Positions 8,311-16,849 are shown, counted from the first letter of the stretch. The stretch is 64,000 nucleotides of DNA from Acidobacteriota bacterium (GCA_013289825.1 JABCZF010000003.1:149581-213580); one strand, 5' to 3'. Numbers and translations are program-made. The notes: a model not told the origin generated them from the sequence alone.

Positions 8311-10684
8311 GCGGAAGTTCAGATATGCCAGGATTCATGGAAACAGAATATGCCAAGCGCGGACTGCCGAGAACTGCCGGCGGACGAGCTTCACTTATAA
8401 GCGTCTTCGATCGGCAAATTGTACAAAAACATGATGCGGATCTCGATAGACGGTCCGGGGAAAGCCGACGGCAAAGGTTCGAACGGATTCGACGAACGGA
8501 TGGCGGAGATCGCCGCGCGGTCCAACGGCTCTTTCCCGGAGCCCATTTCCCGTGATGGGTCGTCGTTCGGAACGCTGCCGTTCGCCATGATTTTAAATCT
8601 AAGCAAAACGCGGCCACGTTCTCCGAGCAGCGCCGACTGCGGCATCACCGCGTACCAATTCCGGCGTACGTTTTCCAGCATGCGATGCATGTAGTCGTCG
8701 AAATCTACGCCTTGCAAGTCCGTCAAAATTTCGTAGCCGTTCCCAAACGACCCCTGCCCATGCCCTGGTGGACCACCCCCGGGAGAGCCGCTCGCCCGTG
8801 GCCCTGGCCCGGTGATCGCGCCGCTTTTGCCGCCGGAACTCGGCGCCTTTAGGGCCTCTTGTATGGAATCCGCGACCGAGGGCGCTTTCGGCAACACCAG
8901 CCCGTGCTGCGGCTTGGGCATGTCCGGAGTATCCAGTTTCAGCGGCGCTTTAGGGGGATCCGTCTTGGGCGTGGGCGCTTCCACTTCGCGCGGCGTCACC
9001 TGTATTTTCGGTGCCGGAGCATCCGGCAACTCTCTCTTGGGAGGCTCCGGCCTCGGCGCCGGCTGAGGAACGGGAGGAGCCACTTTATTGATTACGCGCG
9101 GATCCACATGCACGGCGGGTGGCTGCGCCGGTCGAGGCTCAGGTTTTGGCTTAGGCGCGTACGAACTCTCCGGCGGAATCCACGTCAATTGCCGGTTGGC
9201 TAGTTCAATCTCCTGCTGCGTCGGGACGTGAGGCGGAAAAAGCTTTGCCTGGAGCAGAATGGCCGCAATCATCACGATGTGAAACACCACGGACGAAACG
9301 CGCGTGATCAAATCCCATTTTGTTTTTTCTTCTGTTTGCGGCTTGGTCAGAAGATTCACTTCGCCGGTCATGAACACGTCGAGATCGACCAGATCCCCCG
9401 GAGGAATCAAAGGTCCATCCGTTCTTTCCGGAGGCGCTGCGCCCTGCGGCACGGCGATGCGCTCGTCCATGTCTGTCGGTTGGACGGGAGTCGCATGGTT
9501 TTCCTCGACGTTGTAGGCTTCCTGGTTCACGTCGCGCGGAACAACGACGCGCGCGGCAATCGACTCCAGAGGGAGCGACCTGGGAATGTTCGATTTCCCG
9601 TCCAGCACCACGATCGGCAGCATCGCCGGAACGAGCGTGCGCTCATCTAGCGTGGTCGGACGCCTCCGCTGCGAAGGTGGCGCATCCTTGGCCGGCGGAC
9701 GGGAACCAAGCGGCACCAGAGTCCGGGGTATCATTTTCCTGCTTTCTCTTGCGAGGCGAACGCTGCTGGTTGGACCCGTTCGCCGTGCTCCTGGATGCTT
9801 GCCATTACGCGGCTGGCCAGTTCTAGAGCCGCACGGCCAGCGGCTCCGTTGGTCGGCGGCTCGCGGCGGGTGCCGACCGCCTCCAGAAACGCCTCTAGTT
9901 CCGCATGCAAAGGCTCTACGTCGGGCGCCGGCAGTTTTTCGAACGAAAATTCGGGCTGCGGTCCGGGCCGCTTCACTGCGACGCGCAGAGCGTCGCGACG
10001 CGCGTAATCGAGCGAAATGTATTCGTGCTGTTGGAAAAATCGCATCTTACGAACCCGTTCCGTCGAAACCCGGCTGGCGGTTACATTGGCCACAGCGCCG
10101 CCCGCGAATTCCAGCCGCACATGAGCGATATCCACCTTGTCGGTCAGCACGGGAATGCCCACGGCTTTCAATTCGGTCACCGGCTCTTTGACGAGCGCCA
10201 GCAGAATGTCCAGATCGTGGATCATCACGTCATAAACCACTTCCACATCGAGACTGCGCGGAGTGAAAACTCCCAAGCGGTGTACCTCGAAAAAAAGCGG
10301 CCGATTGAGAATCGGCGCAACCGCCACTACGGCGGGGTTAAAGCGTTCGACGTGGCCCACCTGTAAAATCCGCTTGTGCCGGCGCGCCGCATCGAGCAGC
10401 GCATCCGCCTCCGCGAGATTCACGGCCATGGGCTTTTCGACCAGCACGTCGAGTCCGCTTTCAAGCAGCCGGCAACCCACTTCGGCGTGCGCGACTGTTG
10501 GCACCGCTACGCTGACCGCTTCGGCATGCTCTCGTAGTTCTTCGAGGCTGCGCAGCACGCTAGTCTGAAATTCTAGCGCGACGGCTTCTGCCCGAGCCTG
10601 ATCTCGGTCGTAAACGCCAACGAGTTCCGAACCCTCCAGCTCGCGATACACTCGCGCGTGGTTGCGGCCAAACTCTCCCGTTCC
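8311..10684. repeat. Tandem duplication unit B (miaA 5' fragment + tonB + oxidoreductase)
   Basis: The upstream (by transcription) copy of the duplicated block. It carries an orphan miaA 5' fragment at about 8311-8345 (the ATG and roughly the first 10 codons, M-N-P-G-I-S-E-L-P-L, against M-N-A-G-I-S-E-L-P-L in the true gene), then tonB copy B, then most of the intact oxidoreductase. Relative to unit A it lacks about 45 bases between the miaA fragment and the tonB stop. This arrangement is what an unequal crossover between miaA codon ~10 and oxidoreductase codon ~14 would produce. Confidence 0.85.
8391..9734 (-). CDS. TonB energy transducer, copy B
   Basis: A 447-residue protein with the same architecture as copy A: an N-terminal extension with R-T-L-V-P-like repeats, one membrane helix about residues 147-164, a Pro-rich linker (P-K-P-K-P-E-P-R-P), a Gly/Pro-rich hinge and a TonB C-terminal domain (V-R-R-N-W-Y-A-V-M-P, then G-R-V-L-L-R-F-K-I-M-A-N-G-S-V). 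Its ATG overlaps the stop of the intact oxidoreductase (ATGA), so translation is probably coupled. This copy follows the intact operon, while the divergent C-terminal domain of copy A may contact a different receptor set (inference). Confidence 0.87.
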   Translation of the reverse strand: MIPRTLVPLGSRPPAKDAPPSQRRRPTTLDERTLVPAMLPIVVLDGKSNIPRSLPLESIAARVVVPRDVNQEAYNVEENHATPVQPTDMDERIAVPQGAAPPERTDGPLIPPGDLVDLDVFMTGEVNLLTKPQTEEKTKWDLITRVSSVVFHIVMIAAILLQAKLFPPHVPTQQEIELANRQLTWIPPESSYAPKPKPEPRPAQPPAVHVDPRVINKVAPPVPQPAPRPEPPKRELPDAPAPKIQVTPREVEAPTPKTDPPKAPLKLDTPDMPKPQHGLVLPKAPSVADSIQEALKAPSSGGKSGAITGPGPRASGSPGGGPPGHGQGSFGNGYEILTDLQGVDFDDYMHRMLENVRRNWYAVMPQSALLGERGRVLLRFKIMANGSVPNDDPSREMGSGKEPLDRAAISAIRSSNPFEPLPSAFPGPSIEIRIMFLYNLPIEDAYK

Positions 10685-10732
10685 AACGACGGCGGTGCGG
10701 ATTTTCCGCGTTTCTTGTCCTCCGCCGCTCAT
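9731..10732 (-). CDS. Gfo/Idh/MocA family oxidoreductase, possibly GnnA-like UDP-GlcNAc 3-dehydrogenase
   Basis: A 333-residue NAD(P)-dependent dehydrogenase: Rossmann motif V-V-G-T-G-E-F-G-R-N-H about residues 15-25, the family E-K-P motif (L-V-E-K-P-M-A-V) about residue 96, and the G-H-V-E-R-F-N-P-A-V and D-V-M-I-H-D-L-D-I segments of the substrate domain. It overlaps lpxI by ATGA in the fabZ-lpxA-lpxI run. Known context: GnnA, a Gfo/Idh enzyme oxidising UDP-GlcNAc at C3 for diamino lipid A, is encoded among lpx genes in Acidithiobacillus. That role here is an inference from position; the aminotransferase partner GnnB is not in the window. Confidence 0.82.
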   Translation of the reverse strand: MSGGGQETRKIRTAVVGTGEFGRNHARVYRELEGSELVGVYDRDQARAEAVALEFQTSVLRSLEELREHAEAVSVAVPTVAHAEVGCRLLESGLDVLVEKPMAVNLAEADALLDAARRHKRILQVGHVERFNPAVVAVAPILNRPLFFEVHRLGVFTPRSLDVEVVYDVMIHDLDILLALVKEPVTELKAVGIPVLTDKVDIAHVRLEFAGGAVANVTASRVSTERVRKMRFFQQHEYISLDYARRDALRVAVKRPGPQPEFSFEKLPAPDVEPLHAELEAFLEAVGTRREPPTNGAAGRAALELASRVMASIQEHGERVQPAAFASQEKAGK

Positions 10733-11607
10733 TTGTTGTTGATTCCCCCTGAAGCGCTCTTCGGTTCCGCAACCATAGCCGGCGCAAACGCCTGAATGGC
10801 GATGCCCGCCGAGTCAGCCAGTTCAATCAGTTTTTGACGGTCAAACAGCAAGGTGCGGCCCGCATCCACCGCCAGGGCCGTGGCGCGGGAACTCTTCATC
10901 TGTTCGATGGTTGGCAAACCGACCACGGGTACATCGAAGCGCATGTCCTGGCGCGGTTTGCTGACTTTCACGACTACCAGGGGTTTTCCGCCGACGATAC
11001 GCGCCGCGCGCGAGATGGTTTCGTCCGTTCCTTCCATGGCTTCTACGGCGATGCAGGCTTGGTCCGAAATCACCACCGTTTGCCCGATGTCCATACCCGC
11101 GATGTGCCTCGCGACGCTATACCCGTAGGCAATGTCGGCCGTTTCTTGCTCGTTGGGGGCCCTGCGCGTCAGCACCCCCGGCTCGGGCAAAAGTGGCTTC
11201 AGGAACAGCGTCGAGTCCACCAGTTGAATCCCTTCATCCTCGAGAACGCGCGCGATTCCGCCGATCAGCGCATCGGTGCTCTTGCGCGGAAGCGAGAAGA
11301 GCAGCTTGGCCAGTTTCCAGTCGGGCCGGATCGCGCTGAAAATCTTGTTGTGCTTCACCTGCCCGGCCATCACCGCCTGCGTAACGCCTTCCTTGTGCAT
11401 CAGGTCGATGGCCTTGCTCAATTCGCCGAGGCTCACCCAATGCAGGCGCTTGGCGCTCTTTTCCAATTCGGGCGAGGCTTCTTCTTTCAGGGCAATCACC
11501 GTCATTTCGATTCCCTGGCTGCGCGCACCTTCCAGCACCAGAAACGGAAAGCGCCCGTTCCCGGCAATCAGTCCCCATCCTGTCGTGTTGCTGATAGCAT
11601 CCGGCAT
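10729..11607 (-). CDS. lpxI: UDP-2,3-diacylglucosamine pyrophosphatase LpxI
   Basis: Hydrolyses UDP-2,3-diacylglucosamine to lipid X in lipid A synthesis, the alternative to LpxH. Visible features are the N-terminal G-L-I-A-G-N-G-R-F-P about residues 12-21, the M-A-G-Q-V-K-H-N-K segment, D-S-T-L-F-L-K-P-L-L about residue 140, and the D-I-G-Q-T-V-V-I-S-D and A-V-E-A-M-E-G-T-D-E segments near the active site, all typical of LpxI. The ATG at 11607-11605 is chosen over a TTG seven codons earlier; neither has a strong Shine-Dalgarno sequence. It sits directly after lpxA and overlaps the oxidoreductase gene. Confidence 0.93.
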   Translation of the reverse strand: MPDAISNTTGWGLIAGNGRFPFLVLEGARSQGIEMTVIALKEEASPELEKSAKRLHWVSLGELSKAIDLMHKEGVTQAVMAGQVKHNKIFSAIRPDWKLAKLLFSLPRKSTDALIGGIARVLEDEGIQLVDSTLFLKPLLPEPGVLTRRAPNEQETADIAYGYSVARHIAGMDIGQTVVISDQACIAVEAMEGTDETISRAARIVGGKPLVVVKVSKPRQDMRFDVPVVGLPTIEQMKSSRATALAVDAGRTLLFDRQKLIELADSAGIAIQAFAPAMVAEPKSASGGINNK

Positions 11608-11631
11608 GGCATGAACGGTGGGCGGCAACGC

Positions 11632-12417
11632 TTACTTCACGATTCCGCGCTCGGCAGTCTCTATAAATCGGATAAGTTCCTCGACATCGTCAGAGCCTTG
11701 CAGTTTCGCTCGCATCGCGGCGAGGGCTTGCGTGGTATTCATCTTCGAGCGGCTCAGCAAACGAAAAGCGCGATCGAGCGCCTGCAAACGCTCTTTCGAA
11801 AAACCTCTGCGCTCCAGCCCGATGGTGTTGACGCCATAGCTCTTGGTCTCACGTTCCGTCACCACGCGCGAAAACGGCGGCACGTCCTGCACAATCACCG
11901 TCGAAGCCCCAACATAAGCGTAACGGCCCACGCGGCAATACTGGTGCACCACGGAGAACGAACCAACGGTAGCAAAATCCTCTATGGCCACATGCCCCGC
12001 CAGCGTCGCGCCATTCACAAACAACGTTTGATTGCCAACCTGATCGTCGTGTCCTACGTGCGAGTAAGCCAGAAAAAAGTTTTCGTTGCCAACCCGCGTG
12101 AGGCCCCCGCCCTTTTGCGTGCCCCGGCTGATGGTGACGTACTCACGAAAAATATTTCCGTCACCCACAAGCAGCTCGGTCCGCTCACCGTGATAGGTAT
12201 AATCCTGCGGATCACCGCCGACCGCGCAGAACGAATAGAACACATTGTTGCGGCCGTACTTCGCGGGCCCGCCGACAGTGGCATGAGGGTGAAGTAGGCA
12301 ACCCTCGCCGAGCTCCACGTCGTCGCCCACCATCGCGTAAGCCCCCACCTTCACTCCAGGGCCCAGCTTCGCGCTCGAAGCCACGACTGCCTGCGGATGA
12401 ATCTCCGGCCTGCTCAT
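11632..12417 (-). CDS. lpxA: Acyl-ACP--UDP-N-acetylglucosamine O-acyltransferase
   Basis: The first enzyme of lipid A synthesis, a trimeric left-handed beta-helix acyltransferase. Hexapeptide repeats run from about residue 6 to 190 (I-H-P-Q-A-V-V, L-G-P-G-V-K-V-G and so on). The catalytic histidine of the S-H-V-G-H-D-D motif is at about residue 123, and the C-terminal helical domain includes N-T-I-G-L-E-R-R-G-F. The length of 261 residues is normal. It overlaps fabZ by 4 bases, the classical fabZ-lpxA order, and is followed by lpxI. Confidence 0.96.
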   Translation of the reverse strand: MSRPEIHPQAVVASSAKLGPGVKVGAYAMVGDDVELGEGCLLHPHATVGGPAKYGRNNVFYSFCAVGGDPQDYTYHGERTELLVGDGNIFREYVTISRGTQKGGGLTRVGNENFFLAYSHVGHDDQVGNQTLFVNGATLAGHVAIEDFATVGSFSVVHQYCRVGRYAYVGASTVIVQDVPPFSRVVTERETKSYGVNTIGLERRGFSKERLQALDRAFRLLSRSKMNTTQALAAMRAKLQGSDDVEELIRFIETAERGIVK

Positions 12418-12881
12418 TTCGCGGGTTCTTCCACCTTAGTGCCAAACTCGCGATCCACCATCTTGCACATCAGCGTCGCTTCTGCAGCCAACTGCCCGTT
12501 TACCGTGGCCTTGCCGTCGAGCTTGCAGAAGTCGCCCCGCCACGAAATCACTTTGACCTCCAGCCGCAACTGGTCGCCAGGCAGCACCGGCCGGCGAAAT
12601 CGCGCGCCATCCACAGCCACGAAATACAGCAGCTTGTTGTCACGGTCCGGAATCTCCAGCAGGAGCAGCAACCCGCCCGTCTGCGCCATCGCTTCGATGA
12701 TCAACACTCCCGGCATGATGGGCTTGCCCGGAAAGTGACCTTGAAAATGCGATTCATTGATGCTTACGTTTTTGACGCCGACAATATACTTCAGTCGTTC
12801 CATTTCCAGGATCGCGTCCACCATCAGAAACGGATAACGGTGCGGCAAAATCTTCTGAATCTCCACTGCGTCGAGTATCAT
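12414..12881 (-). CDS. fabZ: 3-hydroxyacyl-[acyl-carrier-protein] dehydratase
   Basis: Dehydrates 3-hydroxyacyl-ACP in fatty acid synthesis and sets the acyl pool used by LpxA. The hot-dog fold motifs are clear: L-P-H-R-Y-P-F-L at residues 12-19, G-H-F-P-G-K-P-I-M-P-G-V with catalytic His49, and E63 in I-I-E-A-M-A-Q. The 155-residue length from the ATG at 12881-12879 is normal; GGGGAG lies 5 bases upstream of that ATG, supporting it over the upstream open frame. It is the first gene of the minus-strand lipid A operon. Confidence 0.96.
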   Translation of the reverse strand: MILDAVEIQKILPHRYPFLMVDAILEMERLKYIVGVKNVSINESHFQGHFPGKPIMPGVLIIEAMAQTGGLLLLLEIPDRDNKLLYFVAVDGARFRRPVLPGDQLRLEVKVISWRGDFCKLDGKATVNGQLAAEATLMCKMVDREFGTKVEEPAK

Positions 12882-12900
12882 CCGTGCTCCCCATCGCGCC

Positions 12901-13215
12901 ACAGATCCTTACAGCGGCGCCTCACTGTTCCCCGGCAAACCCCCTATTATATGCGAACCCAAGGCTACTGCGCTCTCCTTCGCGCCGCTCCCCGTCGAAG
13001 CGCAAGAACCAGCGTCCATTCGCAGTGCGCCGGACTTCAACACCAGTTTTGATGGTCCGTTGTATTACACCCACGAGATTACACCTGCCGATTTGGTCGG
13101 CCGCACACTCTGGGAGCTAGCCCTTCTGCGCAACACCATCGTTCGCGATGGCAGCCAGGCGTACCCCGACGTCGCCAAGCTGCGACAAAGTTTCGGGAGC
13201 GTTAGTCAATACTAG
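12901..13215 (+). pseudogene. YARHG-like protein remnant without start codon
   Basis: A 105-codon plus-strand frame is open from the fabZ promoter side to the TAG at 13213-13215 but has no plausible ATG. The C-terminal part reads Y-T-H-E-I-T-P-A-D-L then T-L-W-E-L-A-L-L-R-N-T-I, then a degenerate V-R-D-G-S-Q-A-Y, ending F-G-S-V-S-Q-Y. This resembles the YARHG domain pattern (D-L-x-G-x-[ST]-x-x-E-L-x-L-[LM]-R-N-x-I-[YF]-A-R-x-G). The A-R-H-G core is eroded to V-R-D-G and no start is visible, so a dead fragment is the best reading; chance cannot be excluded. Confidence 0.35.
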
Positions 13216-13292
13216 TTTTCTTTCCGCTCGGCACTTGTTCCGATTCCGCGGCCGGACCTCTCAGATTGACAATTCCTAACGCGCCTTTCAGG

Positions 13293-14054
13293 ATGTCTTC
13301 GAGCGGTTTCAGGACCGGATTCTTCGCAGTGCCCAAATTCACATCGCCGCCAATCCACAGACAGACCTCCCTAGAGCTACTACTCTCGCTAGCACTCCGG
13401 AGCGCGATCGTCGCGATGACGCTGATGGCTGCCACCGCCGCCGAGAGCCCCGAAAGTCTCCGCATCGTTGACCAGCCCATCCCCTTTGACAAGGAACGTA
13501 TCCGGCTCACTCTTGAATACATCCACAAGCACTACGCGACGGATGCCGAAGATATCACCATCACACCGCAGGCCATCGTTCTGCACTACACGGTAACGCC
13601 TACCTTTGACGCAACGTGGACCTATTTTAGCCACACGCGCATCGAAGCGGCTCGTCCGGAGCTTCAACGCGAAGGGGAGCTCAACGTCTCCGCTCACTTT
13701 CTGGTCGATCGTGATGGCACAATCTATCGGCTCATGCCCGAAACGTGGATGGCGCGGCACTGCATAGGCTTGAACCGCGTGGCCATCGGCATCGAGAACG
13801 TGGGTGATGGCGAAAAATACCCGCTCACCGATCGCCAGGTGGAGGCTAACGCATCCCTAGTCCGTTACTTAGCCGGAAAATATTCGGTCGCTTATTTGCT
13901 CGGCCACAACGAATATCGCCGCATGGAGAAAACTCCTCTCTTTCTGGAACTTGTCCCGGGTTACCGGACCCGAAAGTCGGATCCTGGCGACGAGTTCCTG
14001 CGGCGCGTGCGCGAGAGACTTACCGATCTGCATCTAAGGGCCCCTCCGCTTTAA
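13293..14054 (+). CDS. Peptidoglycan N-acetylmuramoyl-L-alanine amidase (Amidase_2/PGRP fold)
   Basis: A zinc amidase that cleaves the bond between muramic acid and the stem peptide. Visible motifs are the first zinc ligand region I-V-L-H-Y-T-V-T, S-A-H-F-L-V-D-R-D-G-T-I-Y-R-L, A-R-H-C-I-G-L-N followed by A-I-G-I-E-N-V-G, then L-L-G-H-N-E-Y-R and a C-terminal K-S-D-P-G-D-E-F that supplies the last ligands. The N-terminus has a hydrophobic stretch around residues 28-45, suggesting export. The start is uncertain: this ATG lacks a good Shine-Dalgarno sequence, and a GTG at 13329 or ATG at 13416 are alternatives. Confidence 0.85.
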   Translation: MSSSGFRTGFFAVPKFTSPPIHRQTSLELLLSLALRSAIVAMTLMAATAAESPESLRIVDQPIPFDKERIRLTLEYIHKHYATDAEDITITPQAIVLHYTVTPTFDATWTYFSHTRIEAARPELQREGELNVSAHFLVDRDGTIYRLMPETWMARHCIGLNRVAIGIENVGDGEKYPLTDRQVEANASLVRYLAGKYSVAYLLGHNEYRRMEKTPLFLELVPGYRTRKSDPGDEFLRRVRERLTDLHLRAPPL

Positions 14055-14143
14055 TGTGCTCTCGCCCACCGAAGTTGGCGCTCTTCCTGCGCGCGGCCTC
14101 GATCATTGCCGCCTGAGCCGCACATTGTTAGCATGTCCCGGCC

Positions 14144-15301
14144 ATGCCGGATACCAACTACCCCAAGGAATACTTGCGCCTCCTAAAAAACCGTTTGCCG
14201 GAGATGCTCTCCACGCTCCAGAGGCTGGTCCTTGCGGAATCTCCCAGCCTAGAAAAAGCTCCCGCCGACCGTTGCTGCGACCTACTCGCCGCGGAATGGC
14301 AGAAGCGCGGCGCGAGCGTCAAACGAATCCCGCAGAAACTCCGCGGCGACCAGCTTCGCGCCACTTGGTGGCCCGAGAAATCGCGGCCCGTGGGTCAATT
14401 CCTCGTGCTCGGCCACTACGACACGGTCTATTCCTCGGGCGCTCTCGCCAAGATACCTTTCCGTGTCTCTCGCGGAAAAGCCTATGGTCCCGGCATCTTC
14501 GATATGAAAGCCGGCCTCACGCAGGCCCTCTTCGCCCTCGAAACTCTGCAGCAAACGAAAGCCCCGCTGCGCCACCGCTTGGTCTTTCTGTGCACCTCCG
14601 ACGAGGAGATCGGCAGCGACGCCGCGCGAAAACTTATCGAAACAGAAGCCCGCCGCAGCGAAGCCGTTTTCGTCCTCGAACCTTCGCTCGGGCCACGCGG
14701 ATTGATCAAGACTTCTCGCAAAGGCGTAGGCGAGGCCGAACTCATCGTCCATGGCCGCGCTTCCCATGCAGGCCTCGAGCCTCAGGAAGGCGTCAACGCG
14801 ATTCACGAGCTGGCGCGGCAGCTCACCAGCATCCAGGAATGGAACGACCTGCGCCGCGGTGTGACTGTCAACGCCGACATCATCGAAGGCGGCACGCGCG
14901 TAAATGTCATTGCGGAACGCGCCCGCGCCGTGCTCGATCTTCGCGCGCTGCGCGTCACGGACATGCGCCGCCTAGAGCGCAAACTACACGCGCTCCGTCC
15001 GATTCTACCCGGCACGAAGCTTGAGGTTCGTGGGGGCTTCAATCGCGCTCCACTCGAACGCAAATGCAGCGCCGCACTGTTCGCCAAAGCCAAGGCCCGG
15101 GCCGCCGAAATGGGCCTGTCTCTGGGAGAATGCACCGCCGGAGGCGGCTCTGACGGCAACCTCACCGCCGCACTGGGGGTCCCCACCCTCGACGGCCTCG
15201 GCGCCGTCGGTCATGGCGCTCACTCGGCCAACGAACACATCATTATCGACACCATGCCCGCCCGCGCCGCGCTTCTAGCGGCTTTGCTGCTTCCCTCCTG
15301 A
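14144..15301 (+). CDS. M20 family metallopeptidase, glutamate carboxypeptidase-like
   Basis: A 385-residue di-zinc exopeptidase of the M20 family (CPG2/ArgE group). Zinc and catalytic motifs are visible: G-H-Y-D-T-V-Y about residue 88 (His, Asp), F-D-M-K-A-G about residue 121 (bridging Asp), S-D-E-E-I-G-S about residue 151 (catalytic and ligand Glu), and G-H-G-A-H-S-A-N-E-H near residue 360 (His ligand). The dimerisation domain includes G-R-A-S-H-A-G. There is no signal peptide, so it is cytoplasmic. Likely substrates are peptides or acyl-glutamates; the exact one cannot be told. Confidence 0.9.
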   Translation: MPDTNYPKEYLRLLKNRLPEMLSTLQRLVLAESPSLEKAPADRCCDLLAAEWQKRGASVKRIPQKLRGDQLRATWWPEKSRPVGQFLVLGHYDTVYSSGALAKIPFRVSRGKAYGPGIFDMKAGLTQALFALETLQQTKAPLRHRLVFLCTSDEEIGSDAARKLIETEARRSEAVFVLEPSLGPRGLIKTSRKGVGEAELIVHGRASHAGLEPQEGVNAIHELARQLTSIQEWNDLRRGVTVNADIIEGGTRVNVIAERARAVLDLRALRVTDMRRLERKLHALRPILPGTKLEVRGGFNRAPLERKCSAALFAKAKARAAEMGLSLGECTAGGGSDGNLTAALGVPTLDGLGAVGHGAHSANEHIIIDTMPARAALLAALLLPS

Positions 15302-15325
15302 AGAGCCTTGAAGGCTGCGGTGCGA

Positions 15326-16771
15326 TTAGCGTCCGTAGGTCTTACGCAGATATTCCGCGGTGGACTGCATCAAGTCGTTGTAATCGCCGTGCAACACCGC
15401 ACGCAAAGCTTCTTCCGTTGAACTACCGCTGCCGATACGGTCGAGGATGCGCTGGATGTCGCCCATGCCGCTGGTTTCGACGATATATTCAATATTCGCG
15501 AGCGCCCACTCATACGCGTAGCCCGCTCTATCGCTCGGCAGGCCCATCCACGATCCTTCCAGCTTGCCAAGCGAAGTCGCCTGTCCTTCACGGTAAACTT
15601 CGGCGAGCATGCCGGCACTATCGCCGCTGCGCTTGCCTTCCATCCATTGCGCCAAACCTTCTTGGATCCAGGTGGTCACATGACCACGCGTCTTCTGTCT
15701 CACAAAACTGTGTGTCAACTCGTGCTTCAGCACCCGCGAAAGCTCCGGCGTCACACCGCGCAATCCCTGTACCGGCACGCGAATTCGCCCGTCATTCAAC
15801 GCGCCCGCCCAATCGGGGGCCTGGGTGATGTCGGCATATGCCTGTTGCGTATAGAGGACCACACCGATGGAATCCGAAGGCGTGAAACTCAACTCGGACT
15901 CAATCGCTGAAAAATGCACCTCCAGCGTGCGCAGGACTTCGCGGGCCAGCGCCGGCTCCGCCGTGCCACTGTAACGTAGTGTGAAGTGGCTGCTTTCGTT
16001 TTCTTTGTAGCTCTGTTCTTCCTGTTTGTCCCGTTGCGCCTTGTCCAGGGCCTCCTCGACTTCCGGATCGGGCCGCAAAGTCAGCGCTCGCTTCCATTCC
16101 GCAACGGCCTGATCCATCTTGTTCATGCCGTAATACGCCCAGCCCGCCAGCTTCGCCACGTCGGCGTTCACCGGCGCAACCCGCCGCGCTCGTTCCAGAT
16201 ATTCCAGCGACTGCTTGTACTCGCTCCGCCGCAAATGCATGTAGGCCACGTTCATCAGCAGCGTCGGCTCTTCCGGGGCGTAGGTCAGCGCGGTGCGGTC
16301 GTCGGCCAGTGCGCGCTCCATCTCGCCGCGCGATAGTTCAAACTGTGCCGCCGCATAATGCGCAAAGGCCGCGCTCGCATTCGCGCGTTTTCCGCCGCCT
16401 CGTGCCGCTTCTTCGAGTTTCGCGATGTACTCCTTGTCAACGGCGCCGTCGTGCACCGCTCCGCTTTCAATTTCCGTACCCCCGCTGGTCGCTTCCATGG
16501 CAGGCGGGGTAATGGCCAGATTCGCCGCTGCCTCCGCCGGAGAATTCCCCGGGGGCCCAGTGCCATTCTTTTCGATGTGGTCGACGATAGACTTCGGCAG
16601 GCTCAGCTCACCGGCGGATGTTTCATACTTTACCTTCTCGCCCTCTTCTCTCACGTTGTATGCGACAATGCGCCGTCCATTCTTCAGAACGATGGTGTCC
16701 GCTTGCGCCGCCCCCAGAAAAAACGCCACGGCGACAAACAAAGCACAAGCCCCTCGTGACATTTGCCGCAT
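15326..16771 (-). CDS. Secreted TPR protein with MA-type zinc protease domain
   Basis: A 481-residue protein. A signal peptide (residues 1-25) is followed by a small beta module (T-I-V-L-K-N-G-R-R-I-V-A-Y) and TPR-like helices about residues 135-240 (A-A-A-Q-F-E-L-S-R-G-E; V-A-Y-M-H-L-R-R-S-E-Y-K-Q-S). The C-terminal domain contains L-K-H-E-L-T-H and, 16 residues later, Q-E-G-L-A-Q-W, a HExxH...E gluzincin arrangement as in peptidase MA-like domains. It probably acts in the periplasm on unknown proteins. The start overlaps the open frame of the divergent M1 peptidase, which argues for a later start there. It is convergent with the M20 gene. Confidence 0.82.
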   Translation of the reverse strand: MRQMSRGACALFVAVAFFLGAAQADTIVLKNGRRIVAYNVREEGEKVKYETSAGELSLPKSIVDHIEKNGTGPPGNSPAEAAANLAITPPAMEATSGGTEIESGAVHDGAVDKEYIAKLEEAARGGGKRANASAAFAHYAAAQFELSRGEMERALADDRTALTYAPEEPTLLMNVAYMHLRRSEYKQSLEYLERARRVAPVNADVAKLAGWAYYGMNKMDQAVAEWKRALTLRPDPEVEEALDKAQRDKQEEQSYKENESSHFTLRYSGTAEPALAREVLRTLEVHFSAIESELSFTPSDSIGVVLYTQQAYADITQAPDWAGALNDGRIRVPVQGLRGVTPELSRVLKHELTHSFVRQKTRGHVTTWIQEGLAQWMEGKRSGDSAGMLAEVYREGQATSLGKLEGSWMGLPSDRAGYAYEWALANIEYIVETSGMGDIQRILDRIGSGSSTEEALRAVLHGDYNDLMQSTAEYLRKTYGR

Positions 16772-16849
16772 CTCCTCATTTTAATCTGCTTCTTCGAAGC
16801 TCCCGACGCGGCCTTGTTCCGCCATGCCGAATGTGACTACACTTCTTGC

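Noticed and set aside
8311..8345. Second miaA gene
   Set aside because: Only about the first 10 codons are present; it is a duplication scar.
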